Below are positions 8,363 to 15,839 of a stretch of 18,310 nt of DNA, one piece after another. The DNA is taken from positions 1 through 18,310 of the forward strand of contig CAIRND010000611.1 of the NCBI GenBank assembly GCA_903879825.1. Reading direction: 5' to 3'. Both the position numbers and the translations under genes were made by a program. Each line of letters begins with the position of its first letter. Position 1 is the stretch's first letter. This DNA comes from an uncultured Geobacteraceae bacterium. Its GTDB lineage: Bacteria > Desulfobacterota > Desulfuromonadia > Geobacterales > Pseudopelobacteraceae. The notes beneath the pieces were generated by a model. It was not told where the DNA came from. It made no database searches and saw only the letters and a program-made list of their open reading frames with translations.

Positions 8363-9238
8363 TTATTTGACGCCATCGGAATCAAGTTCAACGTAAATCG
8401 GCTTACCAAAAGGGCCGAGCTGTTTATAAGGTTTGCCATTAAGTTCAACGTCAACTCCACCAGCGTTGCTTAATTCCAGTGACACTTTTTTTTCTGCCTT
8501 CCACTCTATGACATCTCCGACGGCAAGCTCTTGCTGTTGAGATTCCGAGCCGTCAACAGATGAGGTCAGTGTACCGTTCTGAGTAACCTTTATCTTCAAA
8601 ATGAAGCTTTTAGTGATCTCTTGCGGACGCTTTGTGATCATCGGTTTTTCAGAATCGGGGCGTTCAGCTGGGCGTTTTTCCCGCGTAACAGGCTGAATAT
8701 CCTGTTTTGGCACCTTGACCCTTCCGGAGCTTTGTACCATCTGAATGACAGCGTTCTGGAGCGGAGGCGTAACAACCGTCGTCGCATCCGGATGTCGAAC
8801 GGGGGGAGGCGAAGGGCGTCTGAAGAAGGTCGCGGTAATAAAGATTATAATCAGCAATAGAGCAGGGAACACCATTTTTTTAACTGAGATCAGACGGCGC
8901 GATGATTGTGCGGGAGTACCAGACGTTCGGCTATTATCGGTTTTTTCGCCTTTCACTCCAAAAAGCTTATCATACATTCGTGCGACATCTTCGGAGTTCA
9001 GTCCGAGATAAGTGGCGTAGATACGGAGAAAACCTTTAAGATAGGCCTGATTGGCAAATTCACGAATCTGGTCATCTTCGAGAGCTTTCAGATGTGAAAT
9101 ACCAATTTTTGTGGTTTCAGAGGCTTCTTCAAGCGTAATTCCGTGGTATTCCCGGCAGCGGCGCAGGACCGCTCCTGGCGAACCACTGGTGAATTCCGGC
9201 GGAGATGTAACCGAATCTGACACTCTGTCCTCACTCAT
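8363..9238 (-). CDS. RodZ-like HTH membrane protein (HTH_25, TM, DUF4115)
   Basis: The 291-residue protein shows the RodZ layout. A cytoplasmic XRE-like helix-turn-helix (about residues 20-92, including GITLEEASETTKI and YLKGFLRIYATYLGL) is followed by a basic juxtamembrane stretch (RRLISVKK), one transmembrane helix (about 122-139), a long proline- and charge-rich linker, and a small C-terminal beta domain (about 213-288) like DUF4115. RodZ connects the actin-like MreB filament to the wall-elongation machinery in rod-shaped cells. The N-terminal 18 residues before the HTH are poorly conserved-looking. The start overlaps the stop of the TPR lipoprotein gene by four bases (ATGA), indicating coupling. 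A RodZ homologue with a different regulatory role cannot be excluded. Confidence 0.85.
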   Translation of the reverse strand: MSEDRVSDSVTSPPEFTSGSPGAVLRRCREYHGITLEEASETTKIGISHLKALEDDQIREFANQAYLKGFLRIYATYLGLNSEDVARMYDKLFGVKGEKTDNSRTSGTPAQSSRRLISVKKMVFPALLLIIIFITATFFRRPSPPPVRHPDATTVVTPPLQNAVIQMVQSSGRVKVPKQDIQPVTREKRPAERPDSEKPMITKRPQEITKSFILKIKVTQNGTLTSSVDGSESQQQELAVGDVIEWKAEKKVSLELSNAGGVDVELNGKPYKQLGPFGKPIYVELDSDGVK

Positions 9239-9996
9239 TTAATAAGCTCCAAGTTTCCGAGAGCTGCGCGACCAAGTTCGCTGTCGGGAATAAGTCGTAC
9301 TGCCTCTTTGAATGAAACACGGGCCGCGTCAATCCGACCCAGCTTAAGCTGTGCCTGCCCCAAATAATAATGGGCTGCACCATAGTCACGGTATATCTCC
9401 AGTGCCTTGGTATATTCGGCAATTGCCTGCTCACTTTTGTCCATGGCAAACCAGACCCGCCCCAATGAAAGCCGCGCTTCGAGCCTGCGGGGATTCAGAG
9501 CAACTACCGCCTGCAGCTCTTCCGTTGCCTTGCGGTAATCACCTTTTCCCAGATAAGCCAACCCCAGATTGATGGAAGCATTTTCACTGTTATCGTAAAA
9601 GAGATCATCCTTTACGATTTTGAACTGCTGGATGGCACTGTCCCAGCGTTTCAAATCCAGATAGGCGACTCCCAGATCGTTCCGAGCTACGGAAAAACCT
9701 GGTTTCAGAACAATGGCTTTCAGAAGCTTTGCTTCAGCAAGATCAGGGCGTTTTTTCCCGATGAAAGCCATGCCAAGATTGTAGAGGACATCGGGATTTT
9801 CAGGATCAAGCTTCTCGGCCTCAGTCAGATCAAAAAGAGCAGAGGAATAATTACGCTCTCCAAGATAGGAAAGCCCCATTTGGTAGTGATAGGCCGCCGG
9901 GTTTGGTTTCGGAAAGTTCTGGTTTCGACCGGAAACACATCCGGAAACGGTCAGAAACATAAGTGAAGCTGTAATAGTGTAAAAAATACGTTTCAT
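9235..9996 (-). CDS. TPR-repeat lipoprotein, PilF/PilW-like by context
   Basis: From the ATG at 9996 the protein has 253 residues with a lipoprotein signal ending LTVSGC (Cys20). It is followed by about six tetratricopeptide repeats, recognisable from recurring patterns such as YHYQMGLSYLGERNY, VLYNLGMAFIGKKRP, ARNDLGVAYLDLKRW, SINLGLAYLGKGDY and AHYYLGQAQLKLGRI. A longer frame uses TTG at 10032, overlapping the PfkB stop, but would put 12 polar residues before the lipoprotein signal; I prefer 9996 although its ribosome-binding site is weak. Outer-membrane TPR lipoproteins of this size next to rodZ are typically PilF/PilW, which help assemble the type IV pilus secretin. The assignment rests on domain type and synteny. 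Confidence 0.78.
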   Translation of the reverse strand: MKRIFYTITASLMFLTVSGCVSGRNQNFPKPNPAAYHYQMGLSYLGERNYSSALFDLTEAEKLDPENPDVLYNLGMAFIGKKRPDLAEAKLLKAIVLKPGFSVARNDLGVAYLDLKRWDSAIQQFKIVKDDLFYDNSENASINLGLAYLGKGDYRKATEELQAVVALNPRRLEARLSLGRVWFAMDKSEQAIAEYTKALEIYRDYGAAHYYLGQAQLKLGRIDAARVSFKEAVRLIPDSELGRAALGNLELIK

Positions 9997-10028
9997 TGCA
10001 TACCAGTTTTGCACTACCAATTTATTTT

Positions 10029-10943
10029 TCAAATAGAAATATCTCTGAAACTCGTCAGCACCTTGAAGCTGGCAAAACGGGCTTGAATCTCTTTATATTC
10101 AAGTCGTTTCATACGATTGAGACTAAAATCCTCTACGTTGAAGGATGCCATGACACTTCCGAAGACAATCGCCTGACGCAATCCCTCTTCCGAAAGATCA
10201 CCCGTATTTGCCAGATAGCCCATAAAGCCACCGGCAAAGGTGTCTCCCGCGCCGGTCGGATCAAATACTTCTTCAAGAGGATAGGCAGGTGCGGCAAAAA
10301 CCGTCTCGGCGGTAAACATCAGCACACCATATTCGCCCCGCTTGACGACCAATCGTTTGCAACCGAGGGCAATTATTTGACGGGCAGCCTTGACAAGATT
10401 GGCCTCCCCGGTGAACTGCCGCGCTTCACCTTCATTAATGACAACAATGTCAACATTCTGGAGCACTTTTTTCAGTGCTTCCGGCTTGGATGATATCCAA
10501 AAATTCATGGTATCACACGCCACAAGCTTTGGCTTCCTGACCTGTTCCAGCACTTGCATTTGCAGATCCGGATCGATATTTGCCAGAAAAAGATATTCCG
10601 CATCACGGTAGGATTCCGGAAGGACCGGTTTAAAATCCATAAGCACATTAAGCTGGGTGTCAAGCGTCTGCGCTTCATTCAGATCATATCCATAGCGCCC
10701 GCTCCAATGAAACGTCTTGCCGGGGATTCGCTGTAAACCGACCGTATCGATGTTACGGCTCTGAAGAAATGTGACATGCTCTTCCGGAAAATCTTCTCCC
10801 ACAACCGCAACCAGCGATACATCAGTAAAAAAACTGGCTGATGTGGAAAAATAGGTGGCTGAACCACCCAGAACGTTTTCACCCCTTCCGAAGGGGGTTT
10901 CAACTGTGTCAAACGCGACGGTGCCGACAACAACAATGCTCAT
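10029..10943 (-). CDS. PfkB-family carbohydrate/nucleoside kinase
   Basis: The 304 residues carry the ribokinase-family signatures: an N-terminal glycine pair region (ENVLGGSATYFS, residues 22-33) and the C-terminal motif DPTGAGDTFAGGF (residues 228-240) with catalytic Asp234 and the anion hole. It should phosphorylate a hydroxymethyl group on a sugar, nucleoside or similar small molecule using ATP. The substrate cannot be told from sequence alone; the tyrosine- and tryptophan-containing segment at 78-86 may form part of its lid. A strong TAGGAG ribosome-binding site precedes the ATG, and a candidate promoter lies 30-60 bases upstream. It is followed 32 bases later by the TPR lipoprotein and RodZ-like genes. 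Confidence 0.88.
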   Translation of the reverse strand: MSIVVVGTVAFDTVETPFGRGENVLGGSATYFSTSASFFTDVSLVAVVGEDFPEEHVTFLQSRNIDTVGLQRIPGKTFHWSGRYGYDLNEAQTLDTQLNVLMDFKPVLPESYRDAEYLFLANIDPDLQMQVLEQVRKPKLVACDTMNFWISSKPEALKKVLQNVDIVVINEGEARQFTGEANLVKAARQIIALGCKRLVVKRGEYGVLMFTAETVFAAPAYPLEEVFDPTGAGDTFAGGFMGYLANTGDLSEEGLRQAIVFGSVMASFNVEDFSLNRMKRLEYKEIQARFASFKVLTSFRDISI

Positions 10944-10973
10944 GGGGTATCTCCTACTATAGAATAGTGGTGC

Positions 10974-11002
10974 AAAGTATCACGCAGCTTGGAATGAGTC
11001 AA
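10974..11002 (-). promoter_or_regulatory. Candidate promoter for pfkB-TPR-rodZ
   Basis: In the 94-base gap after the TolC gene the minus strand has TTGACT (complement of 10997-11002), a 17-base spacer and TACTTT (complement of 10974-10979). The -35 is good (5 of 6), the -10 weak (3 of 6). No terminator is evident for the TolC gene, so the downstream genes may be transcribed both from here and by read-through. Confidence 0.4.
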
Positions 11003-11037
11003 AAGGATTGTCGCTCCACCCGAGCCGAGTCAAGGCG

Positions 11038-12336
11038 TTATTCGCCTGCGACCCCCATGGCCCAGCGGTAATTGACCTGGGCCACACGCAGGTCGCGTTG
11101 AGCTTTTGCCAGATTACTTCTGGCCTGAAGCAGGTTCAGCTGGGCATCATCGACTTCGAGCTTTATCTTGACACCGAACTCGTACCCTTTTTCCGCCATC
11201 TGAACCAACCGCTCTGCCTGTTTGACCGTACCGGAGAGTGCTGTTGTGATCTCGGCAGCCTCGCGGCAGGAGAACTCAGCCTGGCGGACTTCTAGTGATA
11301 TCGAATCCATCAGCTTGGTTGCTTCGATTTGCTTGGTACGCAGGTCACTTCTGGCTTGAGCAACCTTACCGCTTGTGCGCAGGCCGTCAAAAAACGGAAA
11401 GGTCACATAGAGGCCAACATTCCACGCTGCTCCATCGACATCCCGCGCAGGAGCAGGGTCATTCATACTTGCCCAGTGCCAGCCGGCGGCCCCCCTCAGG
11501 TCAAGGCGCGGCTTGTTGTCCGCAGCCGCTATCGTGACCAGTTCACCGTAGATACCGATGCGTAAATTCAGATCAGACACCTCCGGTCGTTGTTTTCCGG
11601 CAATCAACAGCGCTTCGTCATAGCCGAGTGGAAGAGGACGACCTGTAGCCGGCGTCTCCAGTGAACCGGAGACTTCAACCTCTTTGCTACCCAGGGCGAG
11701 CAAAAAACGGAGCCGTTCACGTGCCATCCGGACACCGTTTTCGGACCGTATTACTTCCGGCAGCGTATTTTCGGCTGACACTTCGGCAGCAAGCACATCG
11801 TAATCGGTCGCCACACCGGCACTGAATTTGCGAGTAGCCTCATCCAGGTGGCGCTGTTTCTGTTTACGGTTCTCCTGCGCCAGCAGAGAGAGCGTCTGGG
11901 CTAACTGAACGTCATGATACGCCGTGACAACGTCACGGTAGGCAGCCTGTCGATATAATCGCAGCTGTTCATCGGCGGTTTTCAGCCCGACATCCGCAGC
12001 GCGGATAGCCGCGTTCAACTTACCCCAGGTATACAGCGGCTGGGTAACCGTCACATCAATCACCCGGCCAAACTGACGCTGAGCCGGATTTCCGGTGCTT
12101 TGCTGGCTGCCATCCTTCGAAACAAGCATTGTGCCGTTGAGAGACAATTGTGGCAGTGCGGCAGCCCGCTCCTCAACATATTTACCTTGAACATAGTGGG
12201 CATATTCGCGGGCCTTTTCGATGTCCCGGTTTTTCTCCATGGCTATCGAGATTGCCTGTTCCAGAGCTATTACTCTCACTTCAGCAGCAGCGACTGAAGG
12301 CATAATCGCGATGAGAAGCATCAATAAAAATTTCAT
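11038..12336 (-). CDS. TolC-family outer-membrane efflux/export channel
   Basis: From the ATG at 12336 the protein has 432 residues, normal for the outer membrane factor family. It has a signal peptide (MKFLLMLLIAIMPSVAAAE) and two similar halves rich in long helices, each with the EAxxIAxxxNxDIxxA-type start (LEQAISIAMEKNRDIEKA, and LPLGYDEALLIAGKQRPEV in the second half). The C-terminal repeat has the NLLQARSNLAKAQRDLRVAQVNY pattern seen in TolC-like proteins, here split by residue boundaries. It forms a trimeric channel across the outer membrane and periplasm for RND, ABC or MFS exporters, but no inner-membrane pump or adaptor gene is present here. The longest frame starts at 12426, but 30 unrelated residues would precede the signal peptide, and an AGGAG site supports 12336. 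It starts 16 bases after the PabB-PabC stop. Confidence 0.9.
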   Translation of the reverse strand: MKFLLMLLIAIMPSVAAAEVRVIALEQAISIAMEKNRDIEKAREYAHYVQGKYVEERAAALPQLSLNGTMLVSKDGSQQSTGNPAQRQFGRVIDVTVTQPLYTWGKLNAAIRAADVGLKTADEQLRLYRQAAYRDVVTAYHDVQLAQTLSLLAQENRKQKQRHLDEATRKFSAGVATDYDVLAAEVSAENTLPEVIRSENGVRMARERLRFLLALGSKEVEVSGSLETPATGRPLPLGYDEALLIAGKQRPEVSDLNLRIGIYGELVTIAAADNKPRLDLRGAAGWHWASMNDPAPARDVDGAAWNVGLYVTFPFFDGLRTSGKVAQARSDLRTKQIEATKLMDSISLEVRQAEFSCREAAEITTALSGTVKQAERLVQMAEKGYEFGVKIKLEVDDAQLNLLQARSNLAKAQRDLRVAQVNYRWAMGVAGE

Positions 12337-12352
12337 TCCCCCACTTCTCCTT

Positions 12353-14098
12353 TCAAATAACGATACATCGTCGCCTCCCACGCACCGAATTGACAAGCCA
12401 TAGCTCTTCCGCATGTATAAGGTCATTCGGATAGAGAATTTGCTCCGTTATTTCACCCTGCTCAAGCAATTCCTCCCGCAGCACCCCCGGCAAAAGTCCG
12501 CAGGTCAGTGGTGGCGTTACCAGTTGACCGTTCAATTTCACCACTAGAGAGTGGTAACTCCCCTCGGTCAACTGACCGAGCTCGTTGAGAAGCAGGACGT
12601 CATCACAGTCGGGACGGCTTGACCGGGCACTGTCAAACAGCTCTCGATGCGTAGTTTTGTGATAGCGCATAGTATCATTGGAATCGACACTTATTGTACT
12701 GACTGCAACCTGCAGCGGCTCAGCACTCTCCTGCACCAGTTCAGAAGTGATCTCAAAACGACCATCCGCCGCCAGAAGAAGGCGTACTTTATTCAGGCCA
12801 GACGTTTGAGCGGCATGGCATGAAAGTGCCTGACGGATTTTTTCCTCGCCACAGATGAAACCGAAGTATCCCGCAGAAGTTGCCAAGCGGGACAGATGCC
12901 TCTCCAAAAAAGTATACGCACCGTTGTCCAATCTCAGCGATTCAATAAGCTGAAATTCATAATGTTTCTGATTGATAAACGCCCCTTTACTCAGACATTC
13001 GGCATATTCCGATTGCGCATCAGAGTCCCAGGTAACGGCGCTGCCGACTCCCATCGTCAGGCGGTTTGTTTGCGTGTCACAGAGCATGGTACGGATGGCA
13101 ACAGAAAAAAGCGCCTCACCACCAGGAGCAACAGAGCCAATCGCCCCGCAGTAGACTCCTCGCGGTGCGTTTTCCAGCGCGGCAATTATCTCCATACTGC
13201 GCCGCTTAGGAGTTCCCGTAACCGAACCACAGGGAAACAGCGCCTGAAAAACAGTTGTCAGGCTGGTACCAGACTTGAGTCGGGCAGAAACGGAAGAGGT
13301 CATTTGATGTACGGACGGGTACGTTTCTATCTCAAACAGAGCATCTACTTTCACCGAACCGACTTCGGCAATCACACCGAGATCATTGCGCAGCAGATCA
13401 ACGATCATCAGGTTTTCTGCCTTCTCCTTGGGACTGTTGCGCAGTTGTTCACGAGCAGCACGATCTTCAGCGGCCCACCGGCCGCGACGGGCGGTTCCCT
13501 TCATCGGGCGGGTGGTTATCACACCATCTTTCAGAGAAAAAAACAGTTCCGGTGAAGCCGATAAAATGGCAAACCGTCCCATGTCAATGTAGGAGCAGAA
13601 AGAGGCTTGTTGCGCTGCGGCGATCCTTGAGTACAGATTGTGCAGATCGCCCTTACTATCGCCCTGCAACGTAAAAGTATGATTGACCTGATAACAATCG
13701 CCAGCAGCGATATAGTCGCGGATGTGGTCAACATGTTCACTATACTCTTCAAAAGGCTTCAGTGGTTCGAGTGCGATATGCGCAGCTGACAGGGGAAAGC
13801 CTTCACCCGCATCGACATGATATCTTTCCCGAAAAACAGCAAACCAGACCAGTGGCACCCCTTCAATCGCCGGAACAGACGGCAGATCAGGATTAAGAGC
13901 TGACGCCGCTTCATAGGCGACGAAACCGGCTGCGTACATGCCATCGGCAGCGGCATCTTCGACCTGACTGATAACATTCAGGACCTCGCCGCCACTCATG
14001 GCGATCAACGTCTTGACATAACCATTAAAACGCCATGAGGAGCCAAAGCTGCCAGCGCCGAATGAATCGAAGAGGATTGTTGGTGCATTCGAATTCAC
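12353..14098 (-). CDS. pabB: Aminodeoxychorismate synthase component I fused to aminodeoxychorismate lyase (PabB-PabC)
   Basis: The 581-residue fusion makes p-aminobenzoate for folate. The PabB half converts chorismate and ammonia to aminodeoxychorismate and shows RPMKGTARRG (the catalytic Lys that marks PabB rather than TrpE), DLLRNDLGVI and CGSVTGTPKRRSMEII. The C-terminal part (from about YEFQLIESLRLDNG) is a PabC-type PLP enzyme that releases pyruvate, with a probable PLP Lys in MRYHKTTHRELF, LTEGSYHSL and LLPGVLREELL, ending NSVRGRRRC. The open frame begins at TTG 14122, but AGAGGAG (complement of 14107-14113) sits eight bases before GTG 14098, which I chose. The glutamine amidotransferase PabA is not in the window. 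No translational overlap with neighbours; TolC follows 16 bases later. Confidence 0.92.
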   Translation of the reverse strand: MNSNAPTILFDSFGAGSFGSSWRFNGYVKTLIAMSGGEVLNVISQVEDAAADGMYAAGFVAYEAASALNPDLPSVPAIEGVPLVWFAVFRERYHVDAGEGFPLSAAHIALEPLKPFEEYSEHVDHIRDYIAAGDCYQVNHTFTLQGDSKGDLHNLYSRIAAAQQASFCSYIDMGRFAILSASPELFFSLKDGVITTRPMKGTARRGRWAAEDRAAREQLRNSPKEKAENLMIVDLLRNDLGVIAEVGSVKVDALFEIETYPSVHQMTSSVSARLKSGTSLTTVFQALFPCGSVTGTPKRRSMEIIAALENAPRGVYCGAIGSVAPGGEALFSVAIRTMLCDTQTNRLTMGVGSAVTWDSDAQSEYAECLSKGAFINQKHYEFQLIESLRLDNGAYTFLERHLSRLATSAGYFGFICGEEKIRQALSCHAAQTSGLNKVRLLLAADGRFEITSELVQESAEPLQVAVSTISVDSNDTMRYHKTTHRELFDSARSSRPDCDDVLLLNELGQLTEGSYHSLVVKLNGQLVTPPLTCGLLPGVLREELLEQGEITEQILYPNDLIHAEELWLVNSVRGRRRCIVI

Positions 14099-14179
14099 GT
14101 CGCCAACTCCTCTGTCAGGCAAGGCAACTCCGCGAGCGGCATTGTTTTCCAGGGTTGAACAGCATGAAAACAGAATATG

Positions 14180-15175
14180 TCAATTTTGATTTTCATGGTG
14201 AATTAGCTCGGACGGGGACTCTGTCAACATTTCAACACGCTTTGCAAACCTGCTCATAATTTCTCTCACGTTTTCCTGTTGAATTTCATTGGTATCGCGA
14301 CAAACCATCAGTTGTTTCAACTTGCTGCGCAACGCCTCGACATGCCGCCCCTTTGAAACCGGCACACATTCCAGTTGCGCAAAGCTCCCGGACAAATGCT
14401 GAAAAAAATCCTGATACATCTGGTAATCAGGATTTTTAGCCGAAGGTGCCGCTGAATCTATTCTGGTACTATCGAAATAGACCACAGTGGCGACGGAATT
14501 CAGCATCAGTTGTATTACCAGCGCCAACGCATAGTTCAATGTGCCAATACCGCGACATTCGCAAGGCAAGGTCTCCGCCGTGTAACTCTCGCTCGCATCA
14601 AGCGCCTTCAAACCTGAGTTGGACGATATCTGAATACGAACGCCAACGAGAATCCGCGTGCCGAACGTTTCAAAGGAGACTGTCGCAGCGACCTGATCCA
14701 TATGGTGCAGGCCATCAAAATAACCGCGAATCCGGCGGCGTTTTGTGCGCAGTTTTTTCAGCTGTTGCGGGGTATTGGGGAGCAGTAGTTGGCTGATTTC
14801 CGTCTGTGGCGGCAAATAACCGGCGTGAATACTCTGGTCGAGACGCGTGTTCACCACTTCCTTCTTGAGAGAAATACCCTTGAGAGCAGCTCCGGCAATC
14901 TCCTTTTCACCAAGATAATAGCTTACCAGACCTTTGGCCAGCGCGGTGTTGTGAAGCGGACGATCAGATGTTATCAAGATGGTCGTGCTGTTCAAAAGAT
15001 GACGGAGAATATGCCCATCCGGCATCCCGGCATGCAACTGCCGGATGTACTGATAATCGGCCAGCTTCAGGCCACGCCGGGCGGCAAAGCTTTTGAAGCG
15101 GATTACGTTGCCGTCGGAGACCCCTTCATCAACAATTACGGTTTTGGCTGGTTTTGGCTTAGACACGTTGGTCAT
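14180..15175 (-). CDS. Unknown protein with predicted PIN-like nuclease domain
   Basis: I recognise no named family over the full 331 residues. The first ~95 residues follow the pattern of PIN-like (DUF5615/Mut7-C-type) nucleases: TVIVDEG (Asp16, Glu17), then MPDGHILRHLL (Asp53), then TILITSDRPLHNTALAKGL (Asp71), that is, acidic residues at the ends of strands in a Rossmann-like order. A very basic stretch (KKLRTKRRRIRGYFDG, about 140-155) could bind nucleic acid. The rest has strand-helix-strand segments ending in VVYFDS (Asp235) and ECVPVSKGRH, faintly like an RNase H fold. The frame is open from TTG 15199, but ATG 15175 has a GGAG site and is preferred; it overlaps the upstream gene by 17 bases. 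The pabB-pabC gene follows 81 bases downstream. Confidence 0.75.
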   Translation of the reverse strand: MTNVSKPKPAKTVIVDEGVSDGNVIRFKSFAARRGLKLADYQYIRQLHAGMPDGHILRHLLNSTTILITSDRPLHNTALAKGLVSYYLGEKEIAGAALKGISLKKEVVNTRLDQSIHAGYLPPQTEISQLLLPNTPQQLKKLRTKRRRIRGYFDGLHHMDQVAATVSFETFGTRILVGVRIQISSNSGLKALDASESYTAETLPCECRGIGTLNYALALVIQLMLNSVATVVYFDSTRIDSAAPSAKNPDYQMYQDFFQHLSGSFAQLECVPVSKGRHVEALRSKLKQLMVCRDTNEIQQENVREIMSRFAKRVEMLTESPSELIHHENQN

Positions 15176-15611
15176 CTGTTTCTTCTCCACATCTGCCAAA
15201 GATTGTTTTAATCAGGCGTTCAAGCATACCGTCGGAGAAATCCCAGCGGTATTTATGGTTGTAACTTCGCCTGAGAAACTTCGTCTGCGCATTGATCACA
15301 TTACCTTCGTTTGCTTCCGGTCCAAGCTGATCAATGCTGTTAGCGACCAGTTGCATCTGCCTTTCCCAATCCTCCTGATCTTCTTTACCTGCGACATCAA
15401 AGGTGACGTAGCCGCAGTCGATATAATTAATATACAACGGTTTTTTCTCTTCCAGTTCAAGGACGACAAAAATGTACCGCAGCCTCTTCGCGGCATATTC
15501 CGGAAAGCATTCCTTTGGGTGTCTGCTGTTCAATCGATCCCATCGAGCAAATGAAACCTTGAGAAGGCCATCATTGTTATCTACAAAAAATACGCGATAT
15601 CCCCTGCCCAT
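15159..15611 (-). CDS. Unknown 150-residue protein coupled to the PIN-like gene
   Basis: No family is recognised. The protein begins MGRGYRVFFVDNNDGLLKVS and is rich in predicted strands and aromatic residues in its first 80 residues (RYIFVVLELEEKKPLYINYIDCGYVTFDV). A charged helical stretch follows, then a basic segment (KFLRRSYNHKYRWDF) near the C-terminus. There is no signal peptide or membrane helix. The frame extends upstream to 15716, but GAGGGG lies seven bases before ATG 15611, so I start there. It overlaps the PIN-like gene by 17 bases, so the two are made together; a regulatory, adaptor or nucleic-acid-binding role for the pair is possible but not shown. A candidate promoter lies just upstream (15648-15677). 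Confidence 0.72.
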   Translation of the reverse strand: MGRGYRVFFVDNNDGLLKVSFARWDRLNSRHPKECFPEYAAKRLRYIFVVLELEEKKPLYINYIDCGYVTFDVAGKEDQEDWERQMQLVANSIDQLGPEANEGNVINAQTKFLRRSYNHKYRWDFSDGMLERLIKTIFGRCGEETDDQRV

Positions 15612-15647
15612 GATGCACCCCTCTGTTGAAAAAATCATGCAACTACG

Positions 15648-15677
15648 ACTAAACCACCCTGTCACGCATTTTGCCAA
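15648..15677 (-). promoter_or_regulatory. Predicted promoter for the unknown/PIN-like gene pair
   Basis: The minus strand reads TTGGCA (complement of 15672-15677, 5 of 6 to consensus), an 18-base spacer and TTTAGT (complement of 15648-15653, 4 of 6). Transcription would start near 15641, giving a leader of about 30 bases that includes the GAGGGG ribosome-binding site of the 15611 start. Confidence 0.45.
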
Positions 15678-15700
15678 GATGCACCCAATACTTTCTAAGT

Positions 15701-15729
15701 TTCGCATCTTCACCATGGGTGGCTATAAT
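15701..15729 (+). promoter_or_regulatory. Candidate plus-strand promoter with perfect -10 box
   Basis: TTCGCA (15701-15706, 4 of 6) is followed after exactly 17 bases by TATAAT (15724-15729). A transcript from about 15736 would run through the hairpin at 15746-15770 towards the toxin gene. It is back-to-back with the minus-strand promoter at 15648-15677. Confidence 0.35.
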
Positions 15730-15745
15730 TAATGGGCATGAGCTT

Positions 15746-15770
15746 GATCCGCCAGTTTTTCGGGCGGGTC
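15746..15770 (+). other. Hairpin in the divergent intergenic region
   Basis: GATCCGCC (15746-15753) pairs with GGCGGGTC (15763-15770) with one G-U pair, closing a nine-base loop rich in T. Flanking AGCTT and AAGCCT can extend the stem with bulges. A run of six T lies at 15788-15793, further away than in a usual intrinsic terminator. It could be a leader structure, a weak terminator or part of a small RNA. Confidence 0.4.
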
Positions 15771-15803
15771 GTAAGCCTAGTTGAATCTTTTTTCGTTTAT
15801 TAT

Positions 15804-15832
15804 TTGACTTGCTGTAAGATATAACTTACCGT
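15804..15832 (+). promoter_or_regulatory. Toxin-antitoxin promoter with operator palindrome
   Basis: GTAAGATATAACTTAC (15814-15829) is a near-perfect 16-bp palindrome (14 of 16 positions). It overlaps the likely core promoter: TTGACT at 15804-15809 with a weak TACCGT 17 bases on, or alternatively TATAAC at 15820-15825 as the -10. An HTH antitoxin bound here would block RNA polymerase, the usual autoregulation of such operons. Either start site would lie within about 10 bases of the toxin ATG. Confidence 0.5.
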
Positions 15833-15839
15833 ATCGATA

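Noticed and set aside
12896..13555. 219-codon plus-strand frame opposite pabB-pabC
   Set aside because: Entirely antisense to a gene with clear catalytic motifs; its translation has no recognisable domain.
14150..14200. Perfect TTGACA on the minus strand overlapping the PIN-like stop codon, as a promoter for pabB-pabC
   Set aside because: No acceptable -10 box lies 16-18 bases downstream, so I did not list it as a promoter.
15730..15800. tRNA or tRNA fragment (attachment site) in the divergent intergenic region
   Set aside because: The hairpin has no cloverleaf arms, T-loop or CCA-like end.
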